From Aphanothece saxicola GSE-SYN-MK-01-06B (GTDB lineage Bacteria; Cyanobacteriota; Cyanobacteriia; PCC-6307; Cyanobiaceae), in contig JAHHGT010000002.1 in NCBI GenBank assembly GCA_019359745.1, positions 124,001 through 188,000 on the forward strand: DNA of 64,000 nucleotides. Direction: 5' to 3'. Numbering within the stretch: the stretch's first letter is position 1; every line of letters starts with the position of its first letter. A program made the translations under genes and the position numbers. Shown here piece by piece: positions 38,318 through 46,122 of the stretch. Under the pieces are notes generated by a model that had not been told where the DNA came from, searched no databases, and was given only the letters and a program-made list of their open reading frames with translations.

Positions 38318-38659
38318 ATGACCCACTTTCGTCACCTCGCCACCTTCGCTGCTGCACTCATCGGTCTACTGCCAACATCTCTCCCCGCTAAGGCCCAGCA
38401 GTGCACGCCAGGGGGATGGTGCTTTATCCCAAGCGATAGTAAGAGTCGATTAATATACAGATATACTGGAAGATCAGGAAGCCATGTCTATGCCGATTCA
38501 TACCTAGTATCTCCGTCTGGACGAGCAGGAGATATTGTTCAAATGGTACTTAATTGCAGTGATTGGACCACTCAGTTCAGGAGTGGGAGGCTTAGTTCGC
38601 AAGTTGACCCGATCGTCCCAGGGTCAGTAAAGGATCGCATTGCGCGCCATCTTTGCTGA
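38318..38659 (+). CDS. Small secreted cysteine protein, copy 2
   Basis: About 113 residues from MTHFRHLATF. Signal peptide ending LPAKA/QQ, then QCTPGGWCFIPSD, a central YRYTGRSGSHVYADSYLV, MVLNCSDWTTQF and a terminal RHLC. The order GWC, RSGxxVxA, Cys and C-terminal Cys repeats that of the gene at 37756, so the two are diverged paralogues. Possibly cell-surface or envelope proteins expressed by the element. Confidence 0.6.
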   Translation: MTHFRHLATFAAALIGLLPTSLPAKAQQCTPGGWCFIPSDSKSRLIYRYTGRSGSHVYADSYLVSPSGRAGDIVQMVLNCSDWTTQFRSGRLSSQVDPIVPGSVKDRIARHLC

Positions 38660-38690
38660 TACCCACTGCCTGCACCAGTTTCCCTGCCCC

Positions 38691-38867
38691 ATGCCCGACC
38701 CGGCCCCCCGCCATGCCCGTCTGGCTGAGCTGCGCCAGCGGCTGGAGGCCCTTGGCCTCAGGATCAACGCTGCCCCGGTCGGATCACCGGAGCGGGACCG
38801 CCTGGCTGAGCAGTTCGGGGAAGTGCTGGGAAGGGTGCTTGCCCTGGCTGAGGAGCTGGAGGGCTGA
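38691..38867 (+). CDS. Small helical protein, 58 residues
   Basis: MPDPAPRHARLAELRQRLEALG begins a short amphipathic helix-loop-helix (two helices around GSPERDRLAEQFGEVLGRVLALAEELEG, region only). High-GC with Leu/Ala/Glu typical of real coding. The longer frame from 38640 overlaps the previous gene. No family recognised. A perfect hairpin follows eight bases after the stop. Confidence 0.45.
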   Translation: MPDPAPRHARLAELRQRLEALGLRINAAPVGSPERDRLAEQFGEVLGRVLALAEELEG

Positions 38868-38872
38868 GGCGA

Positions 38873-38892
38873 GTCCTGACACGTCTCAGGAC
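38873..38892 (+). terminator. Hairpin after plus-strand block
   Basis: GTCCTGA at 38873-38879 pairs perfectly with TCAGGAC at 38886-38892 across a six-base loop, a few bases after the stop of the 58-residue gene. No T tract follows, so it may stabilise the 3' end or act with Rho. Confidence 0.4.
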
Positions 38893-39037
38893 GTGCCTGC
38901 CTCAGTCCGCTGTCATCTCGCGGAGAAGTCCGTAGCTTGCCTGCTGGCGCCGGGGAGGGGGCAGAAGCATGGGCGGGGGCTGCGTTCCAGCGCACTCCTC
39001 TTCCAGGCACTCCTCTTCCAGAGCAACCCATTGGCTG

Positions 39038-39607
39038 TCAGGAAGGGCGGCGGACCTGAGTGAGGAGGTCAATGAGGTGTACAAGGCGCTGTTCTGCCTC
39101 GCGATCTCGTCGTTCTGCCTTGAGATCTCGGACGCTTCCTTCAGCAAGGATTCGGTCTGCGAGCGCATCGAGCTGGTCTTCGAGCGCATCGCGTTGGTCT
39201 TTGAGCGCATTGCGGAGATCCACTCGGCTTCGCTCTGAGTCGTATCCGCGTCGGTAAACGCCATACGTAAGGACCGCCGCAAACAGTAAAAGCACCATAG
39301 GAGAAAACCATGCAGCAAACGGTTCGGGTGCTACATACAACTTCTCGGCTGGCAAAAGGAGTCCTGCTGGGACCCACCACCAGCGGCCCCATGGATGCCC
39401 AATAAGCCAGTCCCTGACTGAAAGGAGCCACTTGCCCTCCTCGACCTGAGCAAGAGCAGCGAGGGCAAGGGGGGCCAAGGCCACCGCCACGAAGCACCAG
39501 AAAAACGACTCAGTGTCCACAGGGGTCGAGCAAGCACCATGCGGACAGGCTATGGACTGCCTACAGCCCCGATCGCTAACCGTCCGGGACGGCCAAGGTC
39601 CGCTCAC
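39038..39607 (-). CDS. Membrane protein with C-terminal coiled coil
   Basis: 189-codon frame. Three hydrophobic segments (FFWCFVAVALAPLALAALAQ, GRWWWVPAGLLLPAE, FSPMVLLLFAAVLTYGVY) followed by a heptad helix (DLRNALKDQRDALEDQLDALADRI...DLKAERRDREAEQRLVHLI). The GTG 29 codons in, at 39520, may be the true start because the first part looks non-coding. The same DNA is open in another minus frame (38902-39318) because the coiled-coil DNA is internally repetitive. Function unknown; resembles phage-element membrane proteins in layout only. Confidence 0.55.
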   Translation of the reverse strand: MSGPWPSRTVSDRGCRQSIACPHGACSTPVDTESFFWCFVAVALAPLALAALAQVEEGKWLLSVRDWLIGHPWGRWWWVPAGLLLPAEKLYVAPEPFAAWFSPMVLLLFAAVLTYGVYRRGYDSERSRVDLRNALKDQRDALEDQLDALADRILAEGSVRDLKAERRDREAEQRLVHLIDLLTQVRRPS

Positions 39608-40054
39608 CTATGGGGTGGCAATCGGCGGGCAACACGGCGCAGGTTCGGTGCCAAGCCGTCTCGGGACGTGCCAGCCCAACCGTCACACCAGCGGGTGAGT
39701 CTCAGCAAGGACAGGGCTTCCTGGGCCAGTTTTGGACACGGATCCCACGGTGAGACGGAAAACGTGCCGTTTTCGGCAGGGATGAGACGGGCCACTGCAG
39801 GCAGCGACTGGCACCACTGGCACACCGACGCCTGCGTATCTGCCTTCGCGGACAGGTTGGCTAGAGGCCAGCCTCAGACCATCTCGGCGCGGGCCAGCTC
39901 GGCGGCAATGGCGGCCTCCTGCTCCTCCAGCGGCGGCACCGGCAGAGGCGGCGGGCACCAGGGCCTCGATGCAGCCGGCACCAGCCGGCGGGGGGGGCCA
40001 GCGGTCTACGGCCATCAGGGGGCCTCCCGGCGCGGGGGCCAGTGCGGATCGTCG
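39608..40054. other. Gene-poor gap inside element
   Basis: 447 bases between the coiled-coil membrane gene and the RepA-like gene. Long frames on both strands look like shadows. One minus-strand stretch, 39874-39981, reads as a plausible peptide tail (PLPVPPLEEQEAAIAAELARAEMV as a region) and could be joined to a TGATG-coupled ATG at 40015 if one base were removed from the run of eight G at 39990-39997. Possible small gene with a frameshift. Confidence 0.3.
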
Positions 40055-41671
40055 TCACCGGAGAGGAGGGTTCCGGCAGGGGCAGTAGGGGGGGCAGGTA
40101 GCGGGCGGAATCAATGGAATCAGTGGAACCAACGAGTCAGGGCCTGGGGTTTCGTTGATTCCAAGGCGTGGAATCGTTGGAATCGTCCCGCCGGCCCCTG
40201 GTCTTGATTCCATGGATGCCAAACGGGTGGAATCGTCAGATCTGTTGCAGCAACTGGTTGATTCCATTGATTCCCTTGATTCCAAAAGCCGTGTCCCATG
40301 CGAGGAGATCCGGTAGGTCGATTCCCGACCCGCCGGCTCCGTGTCCACCAGCTCGTCGCCCTTCAGGCGGTTCAGCAGCCGCCAGAGTTCCCGCGCCTTC
40401 GGGTCCTGTCCTCGGTCGCCCCATGGCACTCCCACCGCCTCGCAGACGTCCCTGCGAGTCATCCACCCTCCGTGGTCTGCGATCGCCTGCAGCACCTTTC
40501 TGTCGCGCGTGCTGAGCCTGTTGGCAGCCTTCTCCTCCTCCGCTGCCTGCTGCGCCTGCTGCTGCCACTCGCAGAACTTCCCGACACGGTGGAAGGCCGG
40601 CTGCCCAGCCTCCCGGCTGATCACCAGATCAAACCCCTCCCCGCTGCGGGCCTCCCTCACCAGCCGCCGCTGCGGCGCATCCTTCAATGGCCGCCCGGCA
40701 CCATCGGGCACGTAGTGCATGGTCAACACCGTGTTTGTGGCCCCTGCAATGGCGTTATGGCCGCTGAGGGCCTCGGTGCCCACCAGGCCATCGGCCTTGT
40801 TGCAGTGATGGATCACAACCGGCGTAGCGCCGGCCTCCGTGGTCGCCGCCTTCAGGTCGTAGAGGATCGCCCCGATCTCCGGGTCGTTCTCCCCGTGCTG
40901 GAGTGACCGGGAGATGGACCGCAGGCTGTCGAGGAGCAGCAGCGCGCCGGGGTGCTCGCGGATCGTCACCAGCATCCGGCCAATGTCCATTTCCGTCAGC
41001 CGGAAGTGACGCGACCAGATCAGGCGCGGATGCCCCCAGATCCCGTGGGCCTCAAGCATCTCGGCCGTGTCGGCATCACTCTGGTCGTCCGTGATCAGGA
41101 TCACGTCACGGCAAGCCGGGGCCTCGAATCCCAGCGCCGGCTCCCCTTTCAGCACCGCAGCAACGAGCGCAATGGCCAGCCGGGTCTTTCCGACCTTGGG
41201 CCTCCCGCCGATGATCGTCATGTCTTCGGCGGGGATGAGGCCGGGCACCAGCCACCGCAAGATGGGCCGCTGCATCGCCAGCCGATCCGCAGCGGTAAGG
41301 GGGCGGAACGCGTGCCCCATCTGCTCATCCTTCGCCTCCAGGACCCTCTGGCTGATCTCGGCGCGGTTGATGTAGGGGGCCAGCCCTAGGTCCTTCGCTG
41401 CCTTCAGCAGTCGTGCTCGGCGGGTGAGTGAGTTCCTCTCCTGCTGCGCCTGGATCGCCACGCAACGGTCGAAACACTGCATTGCCCGCTTGTGGCTGAG
41501 CTTCCGCTCACCCCACCGCGCCTGGGAGTCTGGCCGGCGGATGAAGATCGAGGGCTCCGGGGCCCATGCCTCAGGGTTCATCCCGCCCGTGATCACTTCC
41601 AGTCGTGCCGCCCGGCGTGCGTCGTCCTCCTCTTTCAGTCGCCGGTTCTCTTCCTGCGGGGTCGCTGTCAT
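40055..41671 (-). CDS. RepA-like P-loop ATPase, element replication protein
   Basis: 538 residues. Central RecA/RepA-type ATPase (AAA_25): Walker A GGRPKVGKT at 155-163, LITDDQSDADTAEMLEAHGI, Walker B GALLLLDSLRS, and VIHHCNKADG. A winged-helix-like domain follows (LSTRDRKVLQAIADHGGWMTRRDVCEAVGV, region). The last 80 residues are low-complexity (ESRESMES, VPLIPLIPP) because the DNA there is an array of GGAATC repeats. Similar proteins are plasmid or phage-satellite replicative helicases. Its ATG overlaps the previous stop (ATGA). Confidence 0.8.
   Translation of the reverse strand: MTATPQEENRRLKEEDDARRAARLEVITGGMNPEAWAPEPSIFIRRPDSQARWGERKLSHKRAMQCFDRCVAIQAQQERNSLTRRARLLKAAKDLGLAPYINRAEISQRVLEAKDEQMGHAFRPLTAADRLAMQRPILRWLVPGLIPAEDMTIIGGRPKVGKTRLAIALVAAVLKGEPALGFEAPACRDVILITDDQSDADTAEMLEAHGIWGHPRLIWSRHFRLTEMDIGRMLVTIREHPGALLLLDSLRSISRSLQHGENDPEIGAILYDLKAATTEAGATPVVIHHCNKADGLVGTEALSGHNAIAGATNTVLTMHYVPDGAGRPLKDAPQRRLVREARSGEGFDLVISREAGQPAFHRVGKFCEWQQQAQQAAEEEKAANRLSTRDRKVLQAIADHGGWMTRRDVCEAVGVPWGDRGQDPKARELWRLLNRLKGDELVDTEPAGRESTYRISSHGTRLLESRESMESTSCCNRSDDSTRLASMESRPGAGGTIPTIPRLGINETPGPDSLVPLIPLIPPATCPPYCPCRNPPLR
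40107..40283. repeat. GGAATC/GATTCC array, candidate iterons
   Basis: Ten exact copies of GGAATC or its complement in 177 bases: 40107, 40116, 40157, 40170, 40179, 40206, 40229, 40260, 40269, 40278 (plus a GGAACC variant at 40125). Several are spaced by nine bases. They lie inside the 3' end of the RepA-like gene, a common place for plasmid and phage origins, so an iteron-type origin is likely. Chance expectation for this six-mer pair is below 0.1 in that length. Confidence 0.7.
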
Positions 41672-42087
41672 GCCGGCACCTCCCAGCCCTTGGCGAGGCA
41701 GTGCCGCTGATACAAGGCCGCCACGATCCAGTGCGTCGGCCGGTAGTTGGCTGGCTCCTCCGTCCAGAGCGGTTCATCGGCCCATAGAGGCCTCACCACC
41801 ACAGGGCGCCGGGGCAACCTCCGCCGCTCCTGCCGGCTTAGGTGCCGGTGGGGCTTGAGCATCGCCCAGCCGTCACGGTCGCCCAGAAAAGCGTATTCCT
41901 GCCCGTCAGCGCCGGGACCGTGATCGCCTGGCCTCCTCGCCCATTCCGGGGGCGAGTGCGTGCTCCCCCGCCAGCACAGCACCAGCTCGGCACCGATCCT
42001 GCAGGAGCCGTCGTGATGACGGCCGCACGATGGGCACGGCCGACCCTTACCGCTGGCGGACCAGCGGGATGCGTTGGAGGTCACCAT
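41668..42087 (-). CDS. Primase-type zinc-ribbon protein
   Basis: 139 residues. The N-terminal SGKGRPCPSCGRHHDGSCRI (region) with a later LCWRG resembles the zinc-binding domain of phage and DnaG primases: CPSC, then a Cys pair about 10 and 20 residues on. No Toprim or polymerase domain follows; the rest is basic and Trp/Pro-rich. Coupled on both sides (TGATG from the RHH gene, ATGA to the RepA gene), so it probably works with the helicase in origin firing or priming. Confidence 0.65.
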   Translation of the reverse strand: MVTSNASRWSASGKGRPCPSCGRHHDGSCRIGAELVLCWRGSTHSPPEWARRPGDHGPGADGQEYAFLGDRDGWAMLKPHRHLSRQERRRLPRRPVVVRPLWADEPLWTEEPANYRPTHWIVAALYQRHCLAKGWEVPA

Positions 42088-42413
42088 CAGCGTTGCCCCC
42101 GTCCAACCTTGTCCTGAAGGAGCGTCCGCAACCCGTAGACCATCGCCAGCCGCATCAGAGCGGATCGACTCGCTCCCAGCTCTTCTGCAACTGCAGAAAT
42201 CTGCTCCAGCTCCTCCGTAGCGAGCCGCACTGTGATTGGCCGGCCAAGCCCACGCGGCAGTAGATCAAGCGGCGAAAACATTTGTCTGCGGGCCGTACTC
42301 GCTAGCTTGCCGGCGAACAGCGAGCTGGCATCAGCGCCGTTGTGCACAGGCCCGGACGACCGCAAGCATGAAGCGTGGCTGGTAGTTCCAGCGGCTTGAG
42401 TTGATGCCTTCAT
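42087..42413 (-). CDS. Ribbon-helix-helix DNA-binding protein
   Basis: 108 residues from MKASTQAAGTT. A disordered Ser/Ala-rich start leads to a CopG/MetJ-like C-terminal part: RPITVRLATEELEQISAVAEELGASRSALMRLAMVYGLRTLL (region), i.e. strand, helix, turn with Ser-Arg-Ser, helix. Probably regulates the replication operon or controls copy number. The start overlaps the previous stop as TGATG; an ATG 21 codons upstream is less likely. Confidence 0.7.
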   Translation of the reverse strand: MKASTQAAGTTSHASCLRSSGPVHNGADASSLFAGKLASTARRQMFSPLDLLPRGLGRPITVRLATEELEQISAVAEELGASRSALMRLAMVYGLRTLLQDKVGRGQR

Positions 42414-42634
42414 CAGCTCACACCCATGCGTTTGGTGCGCACTTTCAGTGCGTCCTGCACAGAGGCCGGATCCCATCGGAGCCTCGGCCGAATGGAACCA
42501 GTGCCCACTGCGACGAAATGCTTGCCGGGGCGAAAGAAACCTTCAGCTCGAAGCCGCTGAAGAGTCTTTGTACTTACCCGCAGAAGGCCTGCGAGCTCTG
42601 CTGTAGACGAAGAAAACTGAAGTTGGATCTCCAC
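42413..42634 (-). CDS. Excisionase/MerR-like helix-turn-helix protein
   Basis: 73 residues: STAELAGLLRVSTKTLQRLRAEGFFRPGKHF (region) is a winged helix-turn-helix like that of AlpA/Xis excisionases, and the tail RPRLRWDPASVQDAL is typical of these. First gene of the replication operon and close to attR. It could bend DNA in excision, or switch on the operon. The gene begins near 42634 with no obvious ribosome site. Confidence 0.7.
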   Translation of the reverse strand: MEIQLQFSSSTAELAGLLRVSTKTLQRLRAEGFFRPGKHFVAVGTGSIRPRLRWDPASVQDALKVRTKRMGVS

Positions 42635-42903
42635 GGGAATCGGTTGCCCGCCGAAGCGAGCGATCCCCCGCGTGGGGCAGCGACTGGAGTCAGGTGGCTG
42701 TCATACGGGGCTTAAACCCGTGCCGCGTGCGTACCCCGTAGGGCATTGGCGCTCCGCTACAGAACCTACAGATCCCTTGACAAGACGTCAAGAGACAAGA
42801 GCGGACAGGGAAGTGACAATGCCGTGATTTTACTACAGATTTACCCAGTCACCGACCGATCAGCCAGAAGCGACTGCAGCGCAGGCAGTCATGGCTGCAG
42901 TTT
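42635..42903. promoter_or_regulatory. Right-end control region with arm-site copies
   Basis: Holds the promoter region of the minus-strand replication operon, the second copies of the arm motifs (AGAACCTACAGATCCC at 42761-42776, GAGACAAGAGCGGACAG at 42792-42808), and a 15-bp inverted repeat TTGAC-AAGAC-GTCAA at 42777-42791 between them that could bind excisionase or the RHH regulator. Confidence 0.55.
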
Positions 42904-42952
42904 CCTGCCTTACAAGCAGGATGTCGCTGGTTCGAAACCGGCATCGGGCATC
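42904..42952 (+). repeat. attR core: 49-bp tRNA-Val fragment
   Basis: Identical to 30911-30959 over 49 bases. It has only the anticodon arm, T arm and 3' acceptor strand, with no 5' half, so it is not a working tRNA but the far junction of the element. Chromosomal sequence resumes after it. Confidence 0.95.
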
Positions 42953-43045
42953 AGCCACAAGCGCTCCAGCACAGGGGTTCTGGGTCTTCGCTATGGAGCC
43001 TCATCAGATGTCTGAGGATGGGAAGTCCCCCCCCCTTTCCGGGGG

Positions 43046-43903
43046 TCAGGGACGCAGCTCAGGAACCATCGGACTGAGGATCAGCATCTGGCCGCGCCGG
43101 GCATTCGGCACCGCCAGCACCAGGGGACCCGTCCCTGCGGGCGTGCCGGCGGGAATGGTCTGGATGAGATAGAGCCAGGAATTGTCTCCATAGGTCAGCA
43201 GCCGCCACACCTGGTCATCACCGGCGCTGGTGACGTTGGTGGAGCGAACCGCCCGGGCCAGGAGTCGTTCGCCGATCAGGACGCTGCTATCCAGCGCCAC
43301 GTCGGCGATGGGGTCACCGCCATCATTGATCACCCTCAGATCGGCTCCCAGCACCGTCTCCTGCCGCAGACCAACCAGCGCCACCACCGGCAGGGTGGAT
43401 GTGCTGTTGACTGCATCGCGTTGCGCATCCTGCAGGCCCTGATGGTGGGAGAACCAGAACAGCAACGCAAGCACCCACCCCACGATCACCAGTTCGTCGA
43501 TCAGGGAGCCGTAGGCGCGCAGGTACGTGCGATCCATCGCCTCCACCGGCACCAGCCGCTGCCAGAGGTGCACAAGGCGCGGGCTTAGGGCGAAGGCTCT
43601 GGAGACGACGCCGTAAAGACGATGCAGAATCGCGATCGAAATGAAGCTGAGCAGCGGGATCAGGGCCAGCACCAGGACCGTTCGAACAATGTTCTCCCGA
43701 CTTCCCAGATAGATCTGCAACGGCACCATCAGAAATGACTGCACCGTGTAGTTCTGGGAGGTGACATCTATGCTGAAGTAGCTGAAGTAGGACCAACGAT
43801 AGATCCACCCCGAAAAGAACAGGCAAATCGCGATCAGGCCAATAATGCTGGCAAATCCTGCGAGGAATGGTGTCGCCCTGCCCGATCCCGTTGACTGTGA
43901 CAT
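43046..43903 (-). CDS. Membrane protein of unknown function
   Basis: 285 residues: hydrophobic segments near 10-35, 55-75 (FLMVPLQIYL), 75-95 (VLVLALIPLLSFISIAIL) and 135-150 (ELVIVGWVLALLFWFS), then a soluble C-terminal domain of about 130 residues rich in beta strands (VVALVGLRQETVLGADLRVIND). No family recognised. The stop is followed by a GC-rich hairpin (CCCCCGGAAAGGGGG on the minus strand) lacking a T tract. First chromosomal gene after attR. Confidence 0.7.
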   Translation of the reverse strand: MSQSTGSGRATPFLAGFASIIGLIAICLFFSGWIYRWSYFSYFSIDVTSQNYTVQSFLMVPLQIYLGSRENIVRTVLVLALIPLLSFISIAILHRLYGVVSRAFALSPRLVHLWQRLVPVEAMDRTYLRAYGSLIDELVIVGWVLALLFWFSHHQGLQDAQRDAVNSTSTLPVVALVGLRQETVLGADLRVINDGGDPIADVALDSSVLIGERLLARAVRSTNVTSAGDDQVWRLLTYGDNSWLYLIQTIPAGTPAGTGPLVLAVPNARRGQMLILSPMVPELRP

Positions 43904-44008
43904 GCATCAAACCACCAGAACGGCGCCAAGTATGGCTTACATTGATCAGTCCGCCTTGGCATCAGCAAACTGATGAGGTCCCGTTGCCAGCGTGGCTGCT
44001 GTCTCAGC

Positions 44009-44527
44009 ATGTTCGTCACCTGGGGTTCTGCAGCCCTGGCACTCGTGGCCCTTCAGGCCGCCAGCCTGCCCTGCGCAGCGGCCGAACGGCTCACGCTCGT
44101 TCTACCCGGTACGGCCAGCATCCAGCTCCGCAATCGACAGACCGTGTCGGGGGTGAAGCTACAGGATCTGTCCAGAAATTCGGTGCATTTCGTCAAGGGC
44201 TCGAGGCAGTCCCTACCGATGACCTCAGTGGCGGCGATCACGTTTGAAGGCAGGGTGATCGCACGCCAGAGTCGGGCCACCCGGGTACGCGGCGGGATGT
44301 TGCAAGGCTGCCGTTCCTTGCCCGACGTGCAGTTGAGTGCCAAAGGACTCCGCATCCAGGACGACGGCTCCAGCAGCTCTGTGAATCTGCAGCTGCTATC
44401 CACCGACTGGCGCCGACGCATCCGCCCTGTCGGCCCCGATCGCACCTTGGTGGTCACCGCCCTGCGCTTCGATTCGGCGGGCCACCAGGTGACCATGAGC
44501 TATGAGGACTGTCCAGCCGGGATCTGA
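44009..44527 (+). CDS. Exported protein of unknown function
   Basis: About 172 residues. Signal peptide MFVTWGSAALALVALQAA ending near PCAAA/ER; mature part is beta-rich (TLVLPGTASIQLRNRQTVSG, VKLQDLSRNSVHFVKG) with two Cys (LQGCRSLPDV, YEDCPAG). No known family. ATG 44009 gives a proper signal peptide; the longer frame from 43973 adds an Arg/Cys-rich lead. Its end overlaps the convergent radical SAM gene by 28 bases. Confidence 0.65.
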   Translation: MFVTWGSAALALVALQAASLPCAAAERLTLVLPGTASIQLRNRQTVSGVKLQDLSRNSVHFVKGSRQSLPMTSVAAITFEGRVIARQSRATRVRGGMLQGCRSLPDVQLSAKGLRIQDDGSSSSVNLQLLSTDWRRRIRPVGPDRTLVVTALRFDSAGHQVTMSYEDCPAGI

Positions 44528-45993
44528 GCCTGCGGCACCCTATCCCAGTTGCGATGCGGGTGCAGTGGTCCGTCCGCATAGGACTCGGCGGGGTAGGGCG
44601 AATACTCCGGAGCATGGAACTGCTGCACGACTTCATCGGCCACGAAGGCCCCCAAGGGCGTGAGCTCCACTTTCTCATCATCCTCCACGATGAGGCCATG
44701 TTCCTTGAGCCGCTCGAACTTGGCGGGAAACGCCTGATCGAAAGGAACACCGCCGGTCACGGTCTCGAAGTAGGACTTCCAAAGGGCCCGGTTCTTGAGG
44801 GGCAGGATGATCGCCCAGCGCATCTGCTCCTCGAGGTTGCGGAGAATGCCGCGGTTCAGGGGCAGCTTTCCTGCCGCGATCATGGCGTAATAGTCGTCAA
44901 AGTTCTGGGTGTTCAAGGCGAATCGGTCGCGCAGGCTGCTGAAGGCTGTCAGGCCGAAGCCGAGCTGATCCAACAGACCGCAGCACTGGTTATCGGCATA
45001 GTGGGAATAGTGATGCCGTTCCCGCGAAAAGACGCGCCGCAAATTCTCCCGGTAGCCGTGCTCAGCTAGAAGATCGATGGCCATCTGCTTCATCATGATC
45101 GTCTCCTCCAGCGTGGGCAACCGCTCGGGCTTGCCGCTGCAAAGCCCCTTGATCGGCCCCTGATAATCGCCATAGGCTTCGATCTTGAGGCGGTAGAGCT
45201 GGATTTCCTCCACATCGAGGGAAACCGCCAGCTCCATCACCTCCATCCAGTTCTCCAGCGTTTCGCCGGGATACCCGAAGATGAATTCGATGTTCACCTG
45301 GAAGCCGAGATCGCGGCAGTTCTGCACCGCCTCCAGCGTCTCCTGAATGCCGTGGTGGCGGTTCATCTGCTTGAGCACATGCTCATTCAGCGACTGCACC
45401 CCGATCGTCACCCGATCGACTCCATGGGCCCGCATCAGCCGCAGCCGCTCCAGCCCCTCGTCGCCGATCAGGGTGACCGGATCCACGTCGTAGTTGAACT
45501 GGCGGCAATCGGAGAGATCGACCCGTTGGGAGAAGAAGGTGAGGAACCGCGCCAGCTGATCCAGGGTCAGATAGGTGGGGGTGCCGCCACCCACCAGCAC
45601 GGAACGGGCCTTGATCCGCTCGAGGCCGAGCAGCTGCATAGAGAGATCCATCTCCCGCTCAAGGGCCCCCAGGTAGCGGTCCTTCTCGGCGGAGCGCTCC
45701 CCCAGCTGAACTGGATAGTGGCAGAACAGACAACGGGAACGGCAGAACGGGATATGGGCATAGACGTCGAACAGGCCATCCTGCGGCGGTGTGTAGGTGG
45801 CGAAGAACGTCTCCTCCTCCACCGGCGGATACATCGTGATCGGCGGATAGTGCACCGATGGGAAGAAATCACCACTGCGACAGATCAGTCCGGCCTCCTG
45901 CAGACGCCGGTAGTCAGCCACCCTGGCCAGGGCACGCTCCACCATGGCCGCCCTTTCCGGGGTCGTCGTCGGGCGTGAATCCGTCACGGTCAT
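44500..45993 (-). CDS. HemW/HutW-like radical SAM enzyme
   Basis: About 497 residues. IPFCRSRCLFCHYPVQLG carries the CX3CX2C cluster, VLVGGGTPTYLTLDQL the SAM-binding glycine motif, then VTIGVQSLNEHVLKQMNRHH and NIEFIFGYPGETLENW, all as in the coproporphyrinogen-oxidase-like (HemN/HemW) family. The HemW C-terminal domain is present (ILPLKNRALW, LTPLGAFVADEV). Genuine HemN usually has extra residues; HemW (heme chaperone) or HutW-type heme methyltransferase-like activity is likelier. Start MTVTDSRPTT at 45993. It heads toward EamA and methyltransferase genes on the same strand. Confidence 0.82.
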   Translation of the reverse strand: MTVTDSRPTTTPERAAMVERALARVADYRRLQEAGLICRSGDFFPSVHYPPITMYPPVEEETFFATYTPPQDGLFDVYAHIPFCRSRCLFCHYPVQLGERSAEKDRYLGALEREMDLSMQLLGLERIKARSVLVGGGTPTYLTLDQLARFLTFFSQRVDLSDCRQFNYDVDPVTLIGDEGLERLRLMRAHGVDRVTIGVQSLNEHVLKQMNRHHGIQETLEAVQNCRDLGFQVNIEFIFGYPGETLENWMEVMELAVSLDVEEIQLYRLKIEAYGDYQGPIKGLCSGKPERLPTLEETIMMKQMAIDLLAEHGYRENLRRVFSRERHHYSHYADNQCCGLLDQLGFGLTAFSSLRDRFALNTQNFDDYYAMIAAGKLPLNRGILRNLEEQMRWAIILPLKNRALWKSYFETVTGGVPFDQAFPAKFERLKEHGLIVEDDEKVELTPLGAFVADEVVQQFHAPEYSPYPAESYADGPLHPHRNWDRVPQAQIPAGQSS

Positions 45994-46122
45994 TCTCGTT
46001 CTCCTGAGATGGGGCAAGGGACGGATTGTTCAGTATGGAACGAAAAAATCGTGGGGCATCGAAGCCGCACGCACGCCATCACAACTAGACGCAATCGATC
46101 CGCAGCCCGTTCACCCTGAACA

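Noticed and set aside
38902-39318. 138-codon minus-strand ORF of MRSKT-type repeats
   Set aside because: Overlaps in another frame the better candidate at 39038-39607, whose membrane segments and heptads look genuine; the repeat is a by-product of the coiled-coil DNA, though this is not certain.
42904-42952. Second tRNA-Val gene
   Set aside because: Only the 3' half is present, with no D arm or 5' acceptor strand; it is the attR core.
43021-43045. Intrinsic terminator after the 285-residue membrane protein gene
   Set aside because: CCCCC/GGGGG can pair but no T tract follows on the minus strand; left as a note in that gene's entry.
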